DNA from: Azospirillum brasilense
Lineage (GTDB): Bacteria; Pseudomonadota; Alphaproteobacteria; Azospirillales; Azospirillaceae
Direction of reading: 5' to 3'
Length of the DNA stretch: 64,000 bases
Assembly (NCBI RefSeq): GCF_003349955.1
Contig: NZ_QLKQ01000010.1
Location: forward strand, 52,611 to 116,610
The number at the start of each line of letters is the position of its first letter. The stretch's first letter is position 1. The position numbers and the translations under genes are program-made. The notes under the pieces are model-generated. The model saw nothing but the letters and a program-made list of their open reading frames with translations. It did not search any database and had not been told where the DNA came from. Below are positions 24,998-32,982 of the stretch, one piece after another.

Positions 24998-26053
24998 ATG
25001 GACAAGAAGCCGCCCCAAACCCCCGCTCACTCGACCCTGGGCCTTCTTCGCCCGAGCCGCCGCGCCGTTCTGGCCGCCGCCGCCGCCGTGCCGCTGGTGA
25101 CCATCCTGAAGCGCCCGGCCAACGCCGCCGAGTTCCAGTTCAAGTACGCCACCGGCCAGGACCCGACCCACCCGGTCAACATCCGCGCGCAGGAGGCCAT
25201 CGACCGCATCCGCGAGGCGACCTCCGGCCGGCTCGACATCAAGCTGTTCCCGGCCAACCAGCTCGGCAGCGACACCGACCTGCTGGGGCAGGTGCGCAAC
25301 GGCGGCGTGGAGATCTTCAACCTCTCCTCGCTGATCCTCGCCACCTTCGTCCCGCTGTCCGGCATCACCAGCATGGGCTTCGCCTTCAAGGACTACGACG
25401 CGGTCTGGCAGGCGATGGACGGCGAGCTGGGCAAGCATGTCCGGGCGGAGATCGCCAAGACCCCGATCATGACGCTCTGCAAGATCTGGGACAACGGCTT
25501 CCGCCACGTCACCTCCTCCACCCGCGTCATCAAGACGCCGGAGGACATCAAGGGCTTCAAGATGCGGGTGCCGCCGGCGCCGGCCCTGACCTCGCTGTTC
25601 AAGGCGATCGACGCCGCCCCGGCGCCGATCAACTTCAACGAACTCTACTCGGCCCTGCAAACCACCGTGGTGGAGGGGCAGGAGAACCCGCTGGCGATCA
25701 TCGCCACCGCCCGCCTGTACGAGGTGCAGAAGTCCTGCAGCCTGACCGGCCATGTCTGGGACGGCTATTGGGTGCTCGGCAACAAGCGCGCCTTCGCGCG
25801 CCTGCCCGCCGACATCCAGGCCATCGTCAGCCGCGAACTGGACCGTTCGGCGGACGACCAGCGGGCCGACATCGCCGCACTCACCGAATCGCTGCAGAAG
25901 GACCTGTCCGCCAAGGGGCTGACCTTCCACACCATCGACCGCGAACCGTTCCGCAAGGTGCTCGCCGGGACGAACTTCTACGCGGAGTGGAAGGAGAAGT
26001 ACGGGGCCACCGCCTGGGACCTGCTTGAGAAGGTGACCGGCAAGCTGGGCTGA
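24998..26053 (+). CDS. TRAP transporter substrate-binding protein (DctP family)
   Basis: This 351-residue periplasmic receptor has a twin-arginine-like leader (RPSRRAVLAAAAAVPLV, cleavage near ANAAE at about residue 44). DctP-family landmarks follow: HPVNIRAQEAIDRI, LKIW-type LCKIWDNGFRHVTSS near 160 and the FKMRVPPAPALTSLFKAIDAAPAPINFNELYSAL segment, whose Arg normally binds a substrate carboxylate. It precedes the fused membrane subunit, separated by a strong hairpin. The likely ligand is an organic acid or sugar acid processed by the neighbouring SDR, transketolase and threonate-dehydrogenase-like enzymes. Confidence 0.92.
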   Translation: MDKKPPQTPAHSTLGLLRPSRRAVLAAAAAVPLVTILKRPANAAEFQFKYATGQDPTHPVNIRAQEAIDRIREATSGRLDIKLFPANQLGSDTDLLGQVRNGGVEIFNLSSLILATFVPLSGITSMGFAFKDYDAVWQAMDGELGKHVRAEIAKTPIMTLCKIWDNGFRHVTSSTRVIKTPEDIKGFKMRVPPAPALTSLFKAIDAAPAPINFNELYSALQTTVVEGQENPLAIIATARLYEVQKSCSLTGHVWDGYWVLGNKRAFARLPADIQAIVSRELDRSADDQRADIAALTESLQKDLSAKGLTFHTIDREPFRKVLAGTNFYAEWKEKYGATAWDLLEKVTGKLG

Positions 26054-26067
26054 CGCGGTCCGCCGAC

Positions 26068-26111
26068 GCGGCCGGCCCTCCGGTTCCCGAAGGAGCTGCA
26101 GGGCCGGCCGC
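26068..26111 (+). terminator. Intercistronic hairpin after the TRAP receptor gene
   Basis: A 12-bp perfect stem (26068-26079 with 26100-26111) and 20-nt loop lie 14 bp after the receptor stop and 39 bp before the permease start. There is no U-tract. As at 1967-1993, it probably lets the receptor mRNA accumulate above the membrane-subunit mRNA. Confidence 0.6.
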
Positions 26112-26150
26112 CTCCCCATCACCGATCGTCCATGCGAAGGGCTGGTTACC

Positions 26151-28040
26151 ATGAACACTCCCGTCAACACGGCGGACGCCGCCGTTCACGGCGCCGGGCG
26201 GCCATCGGGCGCCGGCACCGGCTGGCTCGACCGGCTGGACCGCGGCATCGGGCTGCTGGTCGAGACGCCGGCGGCTCTGCTGGTGCTCGCCGAGGTCGGC
26301 GTCCTGCTGGTCGGCGTCATCTGGCGCTACCTCCTGCACAGCCCGATCATCTGGTCGGACGAGCTGGCCTCCATCCTGTTCCTCTGGCTCGCCATGTTCG
26401 GCTCCGTCGTGGCGCTGCGCCGGGGCGAGCATATGCGGATGACCGCGATCGTCGGCATGCTCCAGCCCCGCACCCAGGCGTTCCTCGACGTGGTGGCGAT
26501 CACCGCGGCGCTGGCATTCCTTCTGCTGATGGCCGAGCCGGCCTATGAATTCGCGGTGGAGGAGGTGTGGGTCACCACCCCGGCGCTGGACATTCCCAAC
26601 TCCTGGCGGGCGAGCGCGCTGCCGGTGGGCTTCGTCCTGATGATCGCGGTGGCGCTGCTCCGGCTGGCGCGGCTGGGCCGCCCGTCCGACGTGCTGCGGG
26701 CGGTGGTGGCGGTGACGGCGGTGGTCGGCGTCATGGCGCTGGCGGCGCCGCTGTTCGCCGGGCTCGGCAACTACAACCTGCTGCTCTTCTTCGTGGTGGG
26801 CGTCGGCGCGATGGTGTTCCTCGGCCTGCCCATCGCCTTCGCCTTCGGTCTGGCGACCTTCGGCTATCTGGCGCTCGCCACCTCGACCCCGGCCATCGTC
26901 ATGGTGGGCCGCATGGACGAGGGGATGAGCCATCTGATCCTGCTGTCGGTGCCGCTGTTCGTCTTCCTCGGCCAGCTGATCGAGATGACCGGCATGGCCC
27001 GCGCCATGGTCGGCTTCCTGGCCAGCCTGCTCGGCCATGTCCGCGGCGGCCTGTCCTACGTGCTGATCGGCGCCATGTACCTCGTCTCGGGCATTTCCGG
27101 GTCGAAGGCGGCGGACATGGCGGCGGTCGCCCCGGTGCTGTTCCCCGAGATGAAGGCGCGCGGCGCCAAGCCCGGCGACCTCGTCGCCCTGCTGTCGGCC
27201 ACCGGCGCCCAGACCGAGACCATCCCGCCGTCGCTGGTCCTCATCACCATCGGCTCGGTCACCGGCGTGTCCATCGCCGCCCTGTTCACCGGCGGCCTGC
27301 TGCCGGCCGTCGTGCTGGGTGCCGCGCTGGCGGCGCTGGTCTGGTGGCGCTACCGCCACGAGGATCTGTCCCACGTCCGCCGCGCCAGCAAGGCGGAGAT
27401 CGGCAGGGCCTTCCTGATCGCGCTGCCGGCCATCGCGCTGCCCTTCATCATCCGCGCCGCGGTGATCGAGGGTGTGGCGACCGCGACCGAGGTCTCGACC
27501 ATCGGCATCGTCTACGCGGTGGTCGCCGGCCTGCTGATCTACCGCCAGTTCGATTGGCGCCGCATCTACCCGATGCTGGTCGAGACGGCGTCGCTGTCCG
27601 GAGCGATCCTGCTGATCATCGGCGCCGCCACCGGCATGGCCTGGGCGCTGACCCAGTCCGGCTTCTCCAGCTCGCTGGCCGAGGCGATGCGGGCCCTGCC
27701 GGGCGGGGTGCCGGTCTTCATCGTGGTGTCGATCATCGCCTTCATCATCCTGGGCAGCGTGCTGGAGGGCATCCCCGCCATCGTGCTGTTCGGACCGCTG
27801 CTGTTCCCCATCGCCCGCCAGCTCGGCGTGCATGAGGTGCATTACGCGATGATCGTGATCCTGGCCATGGGCATCGGCCTGTTCGCCCCGCCCTTCGGTG
27901 TCGGCTACTACGCGGCCTGCGCCATCAGCCGGATCAACCCCGACGAAGGCATGAAGCCGATCATCGGTTATCTGGTGGCGCTGACCATCGGTCTGATCGT
28001 CGTCGCGGCGGTGCCCTGGATCTCCATCGGCTTCCTCTGA
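26151..28040 (+). CDS. TRAP transporter fused membrane subunits (DctQ-DctM)
   Basis: This 629-residue protein joins the small DctQ subunit (about residues 25-185, four spans; includes FLWLAMFGSVVALRRGEHMRM) to the large DctM subunit (about 190-629, about 12 spans; includes LFVFLGQLIEMTGMARAMVGFLASLLGHVRGGLSYVLIGAMYLVSGISGSKAADMAAVAPVLFPEM). The DctM domain has the usual APPFGVGYYAACAI motif near the end. Fusions of this kind are common. With the DctP-type receptor it makes a sodium- or proton-driven importer. The start is supported by GAAGGG upstream of the ATG. Confidence 0.93.
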   Translation: MNTPVNTADAAVHGAGRPSGAGTGWLDRLDRGIGLLVETPAALLVLAEVGVLLVGVIWRYLLHSPIIWSDELASILFLWLAMFGSVVALRRGEHMRMTAIVGMLQPRTQAFLDVVAITAALAFLLLMAEPAYEFAVEEVWVTTPALDIPNSWRASALPVGFVLMIAVALLRLARLGRPSDVLRAVVAVTAVVGVMALAAPLFAGLGNYNLLLFFVVGVGAMVFLGLPIAFAFGLATFGYLALATSTPAIVMVGRMDEGMSHLILLSVPLFVFLGQLIEMTGMARAMVGFLASLLGHVRGGLSYVLIGAMYLVSGISGSKAADMAAVAPVLFPEMKARGAKPGDLVALLSATGAQTETIPPSLVLITIGSVTGVSIAALFTGGLLPAVVLGAALAALVWWRYRHEDLSHVRRASKAEIGRAFLIALPAIALPFIIRAAVIEGVATATEVSTIGIVYAVVAGLLIYRQFDWRRIYPMLVETASLSGAILLIIGAATGMAWALTQSGFSSSLAEAMRALPGGVPVFIVVSIIAFIILGSVLEGIPAIVLFGPLLFPIARQLGVHEVHYAMIVILAMGIGLFAPPFGVGYYAACAISRINPDEGMKPIIGYLVALTIGLIVVAAVPWISIGFL

Positions 28041-28050
28041 TCCGCCTTCC

Positions 28051-28088
28051 GGCCCGGTCCCCTGCGTTTCCGATGGGTGGACCGGGCC
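28051..28088 (+). terminator. Terminator-like hairpin after the TRAP permease gene
   Basis: A 10-bp perfect stem GGCCCGGTCC / GGACCGGGCC (28051-28060 with 28079-28088) is followed by a pyrimidine-rich but only partly T-rich run. It lies 10 bp past the TRAP stop and 37 bp before the dehydrogenase gene, and may weaken expression of the last gene. Confidence 0.5.
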
Positions 28089-28125
28089 TTCCTCTCCTTC
28101 TTCCGTTCAGGAAAGTGATACGGCC

Positions 28126-29010
28126 ATGATGACGGTGGGCTTTATCGGCCTCGGTTCCATGGGCATGCCCATGGCGCGCAATCTGCTGGCGCAAGGCTTC
28201 CGGGTCCAGGGCTTCGACGTGCGGCGCGAGAGCGTCGCGGCCATGGAGGCCCACGGCGGACGGGGGGCGGACAGCGCCGCCGCCGCCGCCGAAGGGGCCG
28301 ACGCGCTGGTCCTGATGGTGGTCAACGCCGCCCAGGCCGAGTCCGTCCTGTTCGCCCAGGGCGCGCTGGACCGCCTGCCGGAGGGCGCCACCGTGATCCT
28401 GATGGCGACCTGCCCGCCGGACGCCGTCGCCGCGCTCGCCGCGCGGGTCGAGGCGGCGGGGCGGCGCTTCGTGGACGCCCCGGTGTCGGGCGGGACGGTC
28501 GGGGCGGTGGCCGGAACGCTCTCCATCATGGCGGCGGCCCCGGCGGCGGTGGTGGAGCGGGTGCGCCCGGTCCTGGCGGCGATGGGCGACAAGGTCTTCC
28601 ACGTCGGCGAGGCGCCGGGGCAAGGCGCCACGGTGAAGACCGTCAACCAGCTGCTGTGCGGCGTCCACATCGCCGTGGTGGCGGAGGCCTTCTCGCTGGC
28701 CGCCAAGGCCGGCGTCGATCTGGCGGTCCTGCTGGAGATCATGAGCGGCTCGTCCGCGTCGAGCTGGATGCTGAAGGACCGCGGCCCGCGCATGCTGGAG
28801 GCCGAACCGGGCATCACCAGCGCGGTGGACATCTTCGTCAAGGACCTCGGCATCGTCCTGGAGGCCGGGCGCGGCGCCAAGGCCGCCCTGCCGCTGGCCG
28901 CCGTCGCCCACCAGATGTTCCTCTCGGCCTCAGGGCGTGGCGAGGGCACCATGGACGACAGCCAGGTGATCCGCAGCTATCACCTTCTGAACGGCGTCAC
29001 GCCGGGGTGA
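28126..29010 (+). CDS. Beta-hydroxyacid dehydrogenase family enzyme, L-threonate dehydrogenase-like
   Basis: This 294-residue NAD(P)-dependent oxidoreductase has an N-terminal Rossmann fold (VGFIGLGSMGMPMARNLLAQG), the substrate-binding APVSGGTVGA stretch near residue 123 and the catalytic Lys in TVKTVNQLL near 171. The later MSGSSASSWMLKDRGPRMLE and AVDIFVKDLGIVLEAGR segments closely resemble those I recall from LtnD-type L-threonate dehydrogenases, so a four-carbon sugar acid is the best substrate guess. 3-Hydroxyisobutyrate or tartronate-semialdehyde reductase are alternatives. It closes the LysR-controlled operon. Confidence 0.82.
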   Translation: MMTVGFIGLGSMGMPMARNLLAQGFRVQGFDVRRESVAAMEAHGGRGADSAAAAAEGADALVLMVVNAAQAESVLFAQGALDRLPEGATVILMATCPPDAVAALAARVEAAGRRFVDAPVSGGTVGAVAGTLSIMAAAPAAVVERVRPVLAAMGDKVFHVGEAPGQGATVKTVNQLLCGVHIAVVAEAFSLAAKAGVDLAVLLEIMSGSSASSWMLKDRGPRMLEAEPGITSAVDIFVKDLGIVLEAGRGAKAALPLAAVAHQMFLSASGRGEGTMDDSQVIRSYHLLNGVTPG

Positions 29011-29076
29011 GACGGCCCCATCGCCGGCGGCCGCAACGCTGGTCCAGGCGGGACGGGGGTGCGGTCATCGCCTCCC

Positions 29077-29838
29077 CTACCGCTCCCACCGGCGGACGAT
29101 GGCTTCGATGGTGCCGTCCCGCGTGAGCTTCTCGTAGGCCGCCCGCAACCGCTCGGCCTTTTCCGCCCGCAGTTTGGGGACGGATATGTAGCGCGGCACC
29201 ATGGCCAGCGGCTTGGGCAGGATCTTCACCGAACCCGTCCGGCCCTCGCTGTCGGCCAGATAGCGGAGCACCTGGAGATCGCCGGCGATGGCATCGACAC
29301 GGCCGAGAAGCAGGCGGCGGAAGGACACGACGTTGCTGCTGCTGCGGACCCGCTCGAACAGGGGGGATTTGTCGAACTCGGGGGTGTACTCGAACCCGTC
29401 GACGACGCCGATCCGCAGACCCTGCAAATCGTCGATGCGCGCGTAGGTGATCTCCGAATTGCTGCGGACCATGAGCACGGTCGCCCCGACACGGTAGGGT
29501 CCGACCAGGTGCCCGCGCTCCAGACGGCGCGGCGACGTGAAGAACTGAAAGGCGACGTCCACCTCGTTCTCGTCGTGGGCGCGCACCACCTCCGGCCAGG
29601 CCATGGGGCGGTGAACCGGGTAGACGCCGATGTCCTTCAGCATGGCATCGACGATCTCCGTGTCCATTCCCGTCCGCTTGCCGCGCTCGGTGAAATTGTA
29701 CGGCGGGAAATAGTCCTCGGACGCGACCGTCCAGTTCTCCGCGCGCGCCGGGGCCACGGCCATAAGCGGGGCCAGAACCAAGGCGGCGGCGAGCAACCGC
29801 GCCACCCCCGCCAAACACGCGCGCACCCTCGTCCTCAT
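29077..29838 (-). CDS. Periplasmic amino-acid-type substrate-binding protein (SBP family 3)
   Basis: This 253-residue protein has a signal peptide (ALVLAPLMAVAPARA, cleavage before ENW) and a family 3 solute-binding domain: WTVASEDYFPPYNF, GMDTEIVDAMLKDI, MAWPEVVRAH, DDLQGLRIGVVDGFEY and AERLRAAYEKLTRDGTIEAIVRRW. No permease or ATPase gene is adjacent, so it may be an orphan receptor that shares a transporter or senses ligand. The ATG at 29838 follows GGAGAGG; an upstream ATG at 29865 adds nine residues before the charged signal-peptide start. Confidence 0.82.
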   Translation of the reverse strand: MRTRVRACLAGVARLLAAALVLAPLMAVAPARAENWTVASEDYFPPYNFTERGKRTGMDTEIVDAMLKDIGVYPVHRPMAWPEVVRAHDENEVDVAFQFFTSPRRLERGHLVGPYRVGATVLMVRSNSEITYARIDDLQGLRIGVVDGFEYTPEFDKSPLFERVRSSSNVVSFRRLLLGRVDAIAGDLQVLRYLADSEGRTGSVKILPKPLAMVPRYISVPKLRAEKAERLRAAYEKLTRDGTIEAIVRRWER

Positions 29839-30009
29839 CAACCCTCTCCGCTCGCATCCCGACATCGCCTGTCGCCGGGCACCGCGTACAGGGCAATCCG
29901 GTCGCCCTCAATGGGAAAAGAGCGGGCGGGTGTGATATCGCACCGGAGACGGCGCAGCGGTCCGGCCCCGCCCCGCGATGGAGGGGGCCGGTCCCGCTCA
30001 CCACGCCGG

Positions 30010-30696
30010 TCAGGCGGCGGCGCGCAACCGCATCGCCCCGACCAGATCCTCGATGGTCACCACCGGCATGCCCTGGCGCTCGGCGAAGGCGACCAGCTCG
30101 GGCAGGCGGGCCATGGTGCCGTCGGGGTTCATCACCTCGCACAGCACCCCCGCCGGACGGCGGCCGGCCAGGGTGGTCAGCTCGATGGTCGCCTCGGTGT
30201 GGCCGCGCCGCGCCGCCAAGCCCCCGGCGTGCGCGCGGATCGGGAAGACATGGCCCGGCCGGGCGAGGTCCTCCGGCCGGCAGCCGTCGGCGATGGCGGT
30301 GCGGATGGTAGTCACCCGGTCCGCCGCCGACACGCCCGTCGTCACGCCCTCCCGCGCCTCGATGGAGACGGTGAAGGCGGTGCCGAAGCGCGCCGTGTTG
30401 CTGCCGACCATGGGCGGCAGGTCGAGGCGGCGCGCGTCGGCGTCGGTCAGGATCAGGCAGACGATCCCCGACCCTTCGCGGATCAGCAGGGCCATCTGTT
30501 CGGCGGTGATGGTTTCGGCGGCGTAGATCACGTCGCCTTCGTTCTCGCGGTCCTCGTCGTCCACGACGACCACCCCGCCGCCCTGGCGGATGGCCTCCAC
30601 GGCGCGCATCACCCGCTCCTCGGCGGTGCCGAAGCGGTCGAGAAGGCCGGTGGAGGAAGCGGTGGAGGCGGGGGTGCTGGCAAAGGTCTGATTCAC
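30010..30696 (-). CDS. ribB: 3,4-Dihydroxy-2-butanone 4-phosphate synthase (riboflavin biosynthesis)
   Basis: This 228-residue enzyme makes the four-carbon precursor of riboflavin from ribulose 5-phosphate. The catalytic acidic loop [10 protein letters not shown] is at about residue 46, followed by [30 protein letters not shown] and [14 protein letters not shown], all family hallmarks. A GTG at 30696 gives MNQTF, matching the E. coli RibB start, with GGAGTGAG upstream; a GTG at 30705 is less likely. There is no fused GTP cyclohydrolase II domain. An FMN riboswitch precedes it, so high FMN should repress it. Confidence 0.95.
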   Translation of the reverse strand: MNQTFASTPASTASSTGLLDRFGTAEERVMRAVEAIRQGGGVVVVDDEDRENEGDVIYAAETITAEQMALLIREGSGIVCLILTDADARRLDLPPMVGSNTARFGTAFTVSIEAREGVTTGVSAADRVTTIRTAIADGCRPEDLARPGHVFPIRAHAGGLAARRGHTEATIELTTLAGRRPAGVLCEVMNPDGTMARLPELVAFAERQGMPVVTIEDLVGAMRLRAAA

Positions 30697-30854
30697 GGTT
30701 CTCACTCCGGTTGGGGCGAGCCTGAATCAGGGCGCAAAGAGACATCCGGCGGCGCGCGGGATGCCCCGCGCGGACCGCCGTCGCAGGCCAGCGCACGCGG
30801 ACCGCGCCCAACGCCATGCGTTGCGGGCGGACCACGGTCGATGACCGGCTCGTC

Positions 30855-30993
30855 CTCTTCCATCCGGACTGTCACCGTCGGCTCCGGCCTTGAACCGGAT
30901 CTGCTGACCTCCCGGCCTGACGGCCGGGAGCGCTCGCGGGCTCCCCCTCTTGCGAGGGGCTACCGCCGGTCGGGATTTTCACCCTGCCCTGAG
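30855..30993 (-). promoter_or_regulatory. FMN riboswitch (RFN element) upstream of ribB
   Basis: Read on the minus strand, the segment begins with the conserved GGGCAGGGTGAAAATCCC, continues with the GACCGGCGGTA stretch, has variable stems (GGGAGCCCGCGAGCGCTCCC), then GGTCAGCAGATCCGG and closes with GACAGTCCGGATG. These are the invariant pieces of the RFN element. It lies about 160 nt before the ribB start. The segment between could form alternative hairpins that terminate transcription or hide the ribosome site; which applies cannot be told. Confidence 0.95.
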
Positions 30994-31015
30994 AACAAGC
31001 GTCTGTTGCGCCGCC

Positions 31016-31073
31016 CCCGGCCCGCTGGGGGACGTTGGGGGACGGCGTGACCAGCGTCCCCCAGCGGGCCGGG
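31016..31073 (-). terminator. Long inverted repeat downstream of the GH13 gene
   Basis: Two perfect 19-bp arms (31016-31034 and 31055-31073) surround a 20-nt loop, starting 5 bp past the stop of the minus-strand GH13 gene and ending about 20 bp before the FMN riboswitch. The stem is GC-rich and very stable but not followed by a clear U-tract. It most likely ends or processes the upstream transcript and insulates the riboswitch. Confidence 0.6.
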
Positions 31074-31078
31074 CAAAG

Positions 31079-32767
31079 TCAAGACCGCTTCGCCCCGCCC
31101 ACCGGCCCCTCGGTCCGGCGCAGCAGGTAGTCCAGCCCGCCCAGCCGGTACCAGCGGTAGCCGTAGGGCTCCAGCACCAGCCGGTGCCGCCCGTCCTCCT
31201 CGGGATCGTTGTGGTCCTCGGCCAGCAGATTGACCAGCCGCGGCGATTCCCCCGTGCCGTCGACCGCCAGCACGACCTCGTGGGGACGGTCGTCGAGGTT
31301 GTGCACGACCAGCACCGAGTTGTTGCGCCAGTCGTAGCGGATCGCCAGCACCGCGTTCGATCCGGTGGGCAGCAGCTGGAAGTCGCCCCAGCCGATTTCC
31401 GGGCACTCCTTGCGCATGCGGATGATGCGCTCGGTCCAGTTCAGCAAGCTCGACGGCTCGCGGCGCTGGTGGGCGGCGTTGATCCGCTCGTAACCGTAGG
31501 CGCCGCCGCTGATGACCGGGTGCACGGGGTCGTTCGCCTTGGTGAAGCCGCCCTGCGGTTCGTCCGACCACTGCATGGGGGTGCGGGCGCACTCGCGCTC
31601 CGGCAGGGACAGGTCGTCGCCCATGCCGATCTCGTCGCCGTAACGCAGCACCGGCGTGCCGGGCAGTGTGAACAGCAGGCTGTAGGCCAGCTCCAGCCAG
31701 CGCTGGTCACCGCGCAGCATCGGGGCCAGCCGCCGCCGGATGCCGCGGTCGTAGAGCTGCATGTCCTTGTCCGGCCCGAAGGCGTCGAAGACGCGCTTGC
31801 GCTGCGCCTCGGTCAGGCGCCCGAGGTCAAGCTCGTCGTGGTTGCGCAGGAACAGGCCCCATTGGTTGGTGCCGGGCCGCGGCACCCGCGTGACATCCAG
31901 CGCCTTGGCCAGCGGCCGCGTGTCCGCCGTCGCCAGGGCGTAGAACAGGGTCTGGTTGACCTGGAAATTGAAGACCATCTGCATGCGGTCGCCGTCGTCG
32001 CCGAAATACTCCTGGTCGACGGACGGCAGCACGTTGGCCTCGGCCAGCAGCACGGCGTCGCCGCACCGCCACTGCACGAACTCCCGGAAGGTGCGCAGCA
32101 TGTCGAACTGCTGCTTGGGTTTCTTGACCTCCGGCCCCTTGGCCGCGATGACGAAGGGCACGGCGTCCATGCGGAAGCCCGACACGCCCAGCTCGATCCA
32201 GAAGCCCATCACCTTCAGCAGCTCGGCCTGCACCTCCGGGTTGGCGGTGTTCAGGTCGGGCTGGAATTCGTAGAAGCGGTGGAAGTAGTAGGCGCGGGCC
32301 TCCTTGTCCCAGCTCCAGGTCGTCTTCTGCACGCCGGGAAAGACGACGCCCTGGTCGGCGTCGGCCGGCTTCCTGTCCGACCAGACGTACCAGTCCCGGT
32401 AGGGGGAGTCCGGGTCCTGGCGCGCCGCCTGGAACCAGGGATGCTGATCCGACGTGTGGTTGACCACGAGGTCGATGATGACGCGGAGGCCGCGCTGCTT
32501 GCAGGCGTGGCTGAACTCCACGAAGTCGCCCAGCGTGCCGTAGCGCGGATCGACGTTGTAGTAGTCGGCCACGTCGTAACCGTGGTCGCGCATCGGCGAC
32601 GGCTGGAACGGCCCCAGCCAGAGGCAGGTCACGCCCAGCCCCTGCAGATAGTCCAGCCGGCGCTGCAACCCTTGGAAATCGCCGATCCCGTCGCCGTTGG
32701 CGTCCATGAAGCTGCCGAGCGACAGGTTGTAGATGACCGCGTTCTTGTACCAGAGATCCTTGATCAT
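31079..32767 (-). CDS. treS: GH13 family enzyme, trehalose synthase (maltose isomerase)-like
   Basis: This 562-residue protein has a (beta/alpha)8 GH13 domain. It begins LWYKNAVIYNLSLGSFMDANGDGIGDFQGL, close to trehalose synthases, then VIIDLVVNHTSDQHPWF (region I), GFRMDAV with the nucleophile Asp (region II), LLAEAN with the acid/base Glu (region III) and RNHDELD with the stabilising Asp (region IV). The C-terminus forms a small beta domain. The ATG at 32767 starts MIKDLWYK and follows a GGGGGCGGG run. No trehalose or glycogen genes adjoin it, so amylase-type hydrolysis or sucrose conversion remain alternatives. Confidence 0.8.
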   Translation of the reverse strand: MIKDLWYKNAVIYNLSLGSFMDANGDGIGDFQGLQRRLDYLQGLGVTCLWLGPFQPSPMRDHGYDVADYYNVDPRYGTLGDFVEFSHACKQRGLRVIIDLVVNHTSDQHPWFQAARQDPDSPYRDWYVWSDRKPADADQGVVFPGVQKTTWSWDKEARAYYFHRFYEFQPDLNTANPEVQAELLKVMGFWIELGVSGFRMDAVPFVIAAKGPEVKKPKQQFDMLRTFREFVQWRCGDAVLLAEANVLPSVDQEYFGDDGDRMQMVFNFQVNQTLFYALATADTRPLAKALDVTRVPRPGTNQWGLFLRNHDELDLGRLTEAQRKRVFDAFGPDKDMQLYDRGIRRRLAPMLRGDQRWLELAYSLLFTLPGTPVLRYGDEIGMGDDLSLPERECARTPMQWSDEPQGGFTKANDPVHPVISGGAYGYERINAAHQRREPSSLLNWTERIIRMRKECPEIGWGDFQLLPTGSNAVLAIRYDWRNNSVLVVHNLDDRPHEVVLAVDGTGESPRLVNLLAEDHNDPEEDGRHRLVLEPYGYRWYRLGGLDYLLRRTEGPVGGAKRS

Positions 32768-32982
32768 GGCCCGCCCCCGCACCGGACGCGGCGCCCGCCG
32801 CCGCTCGTCCTAGGCCCTAACAGGGCCGACCGGCCGAGGTCCCGCCACTCCGCCGAGCCAACCGTAAGGGGGTGTCCTACGCCCTTAGGAAAAAGGTTAA
32901 TGTATAGTTAAAGTCACAAGAAAGCCTTCAATCCTGCCCGCATGATGTCCCCCAAGACGCACAGAACCAGGGGAATCGTGCC

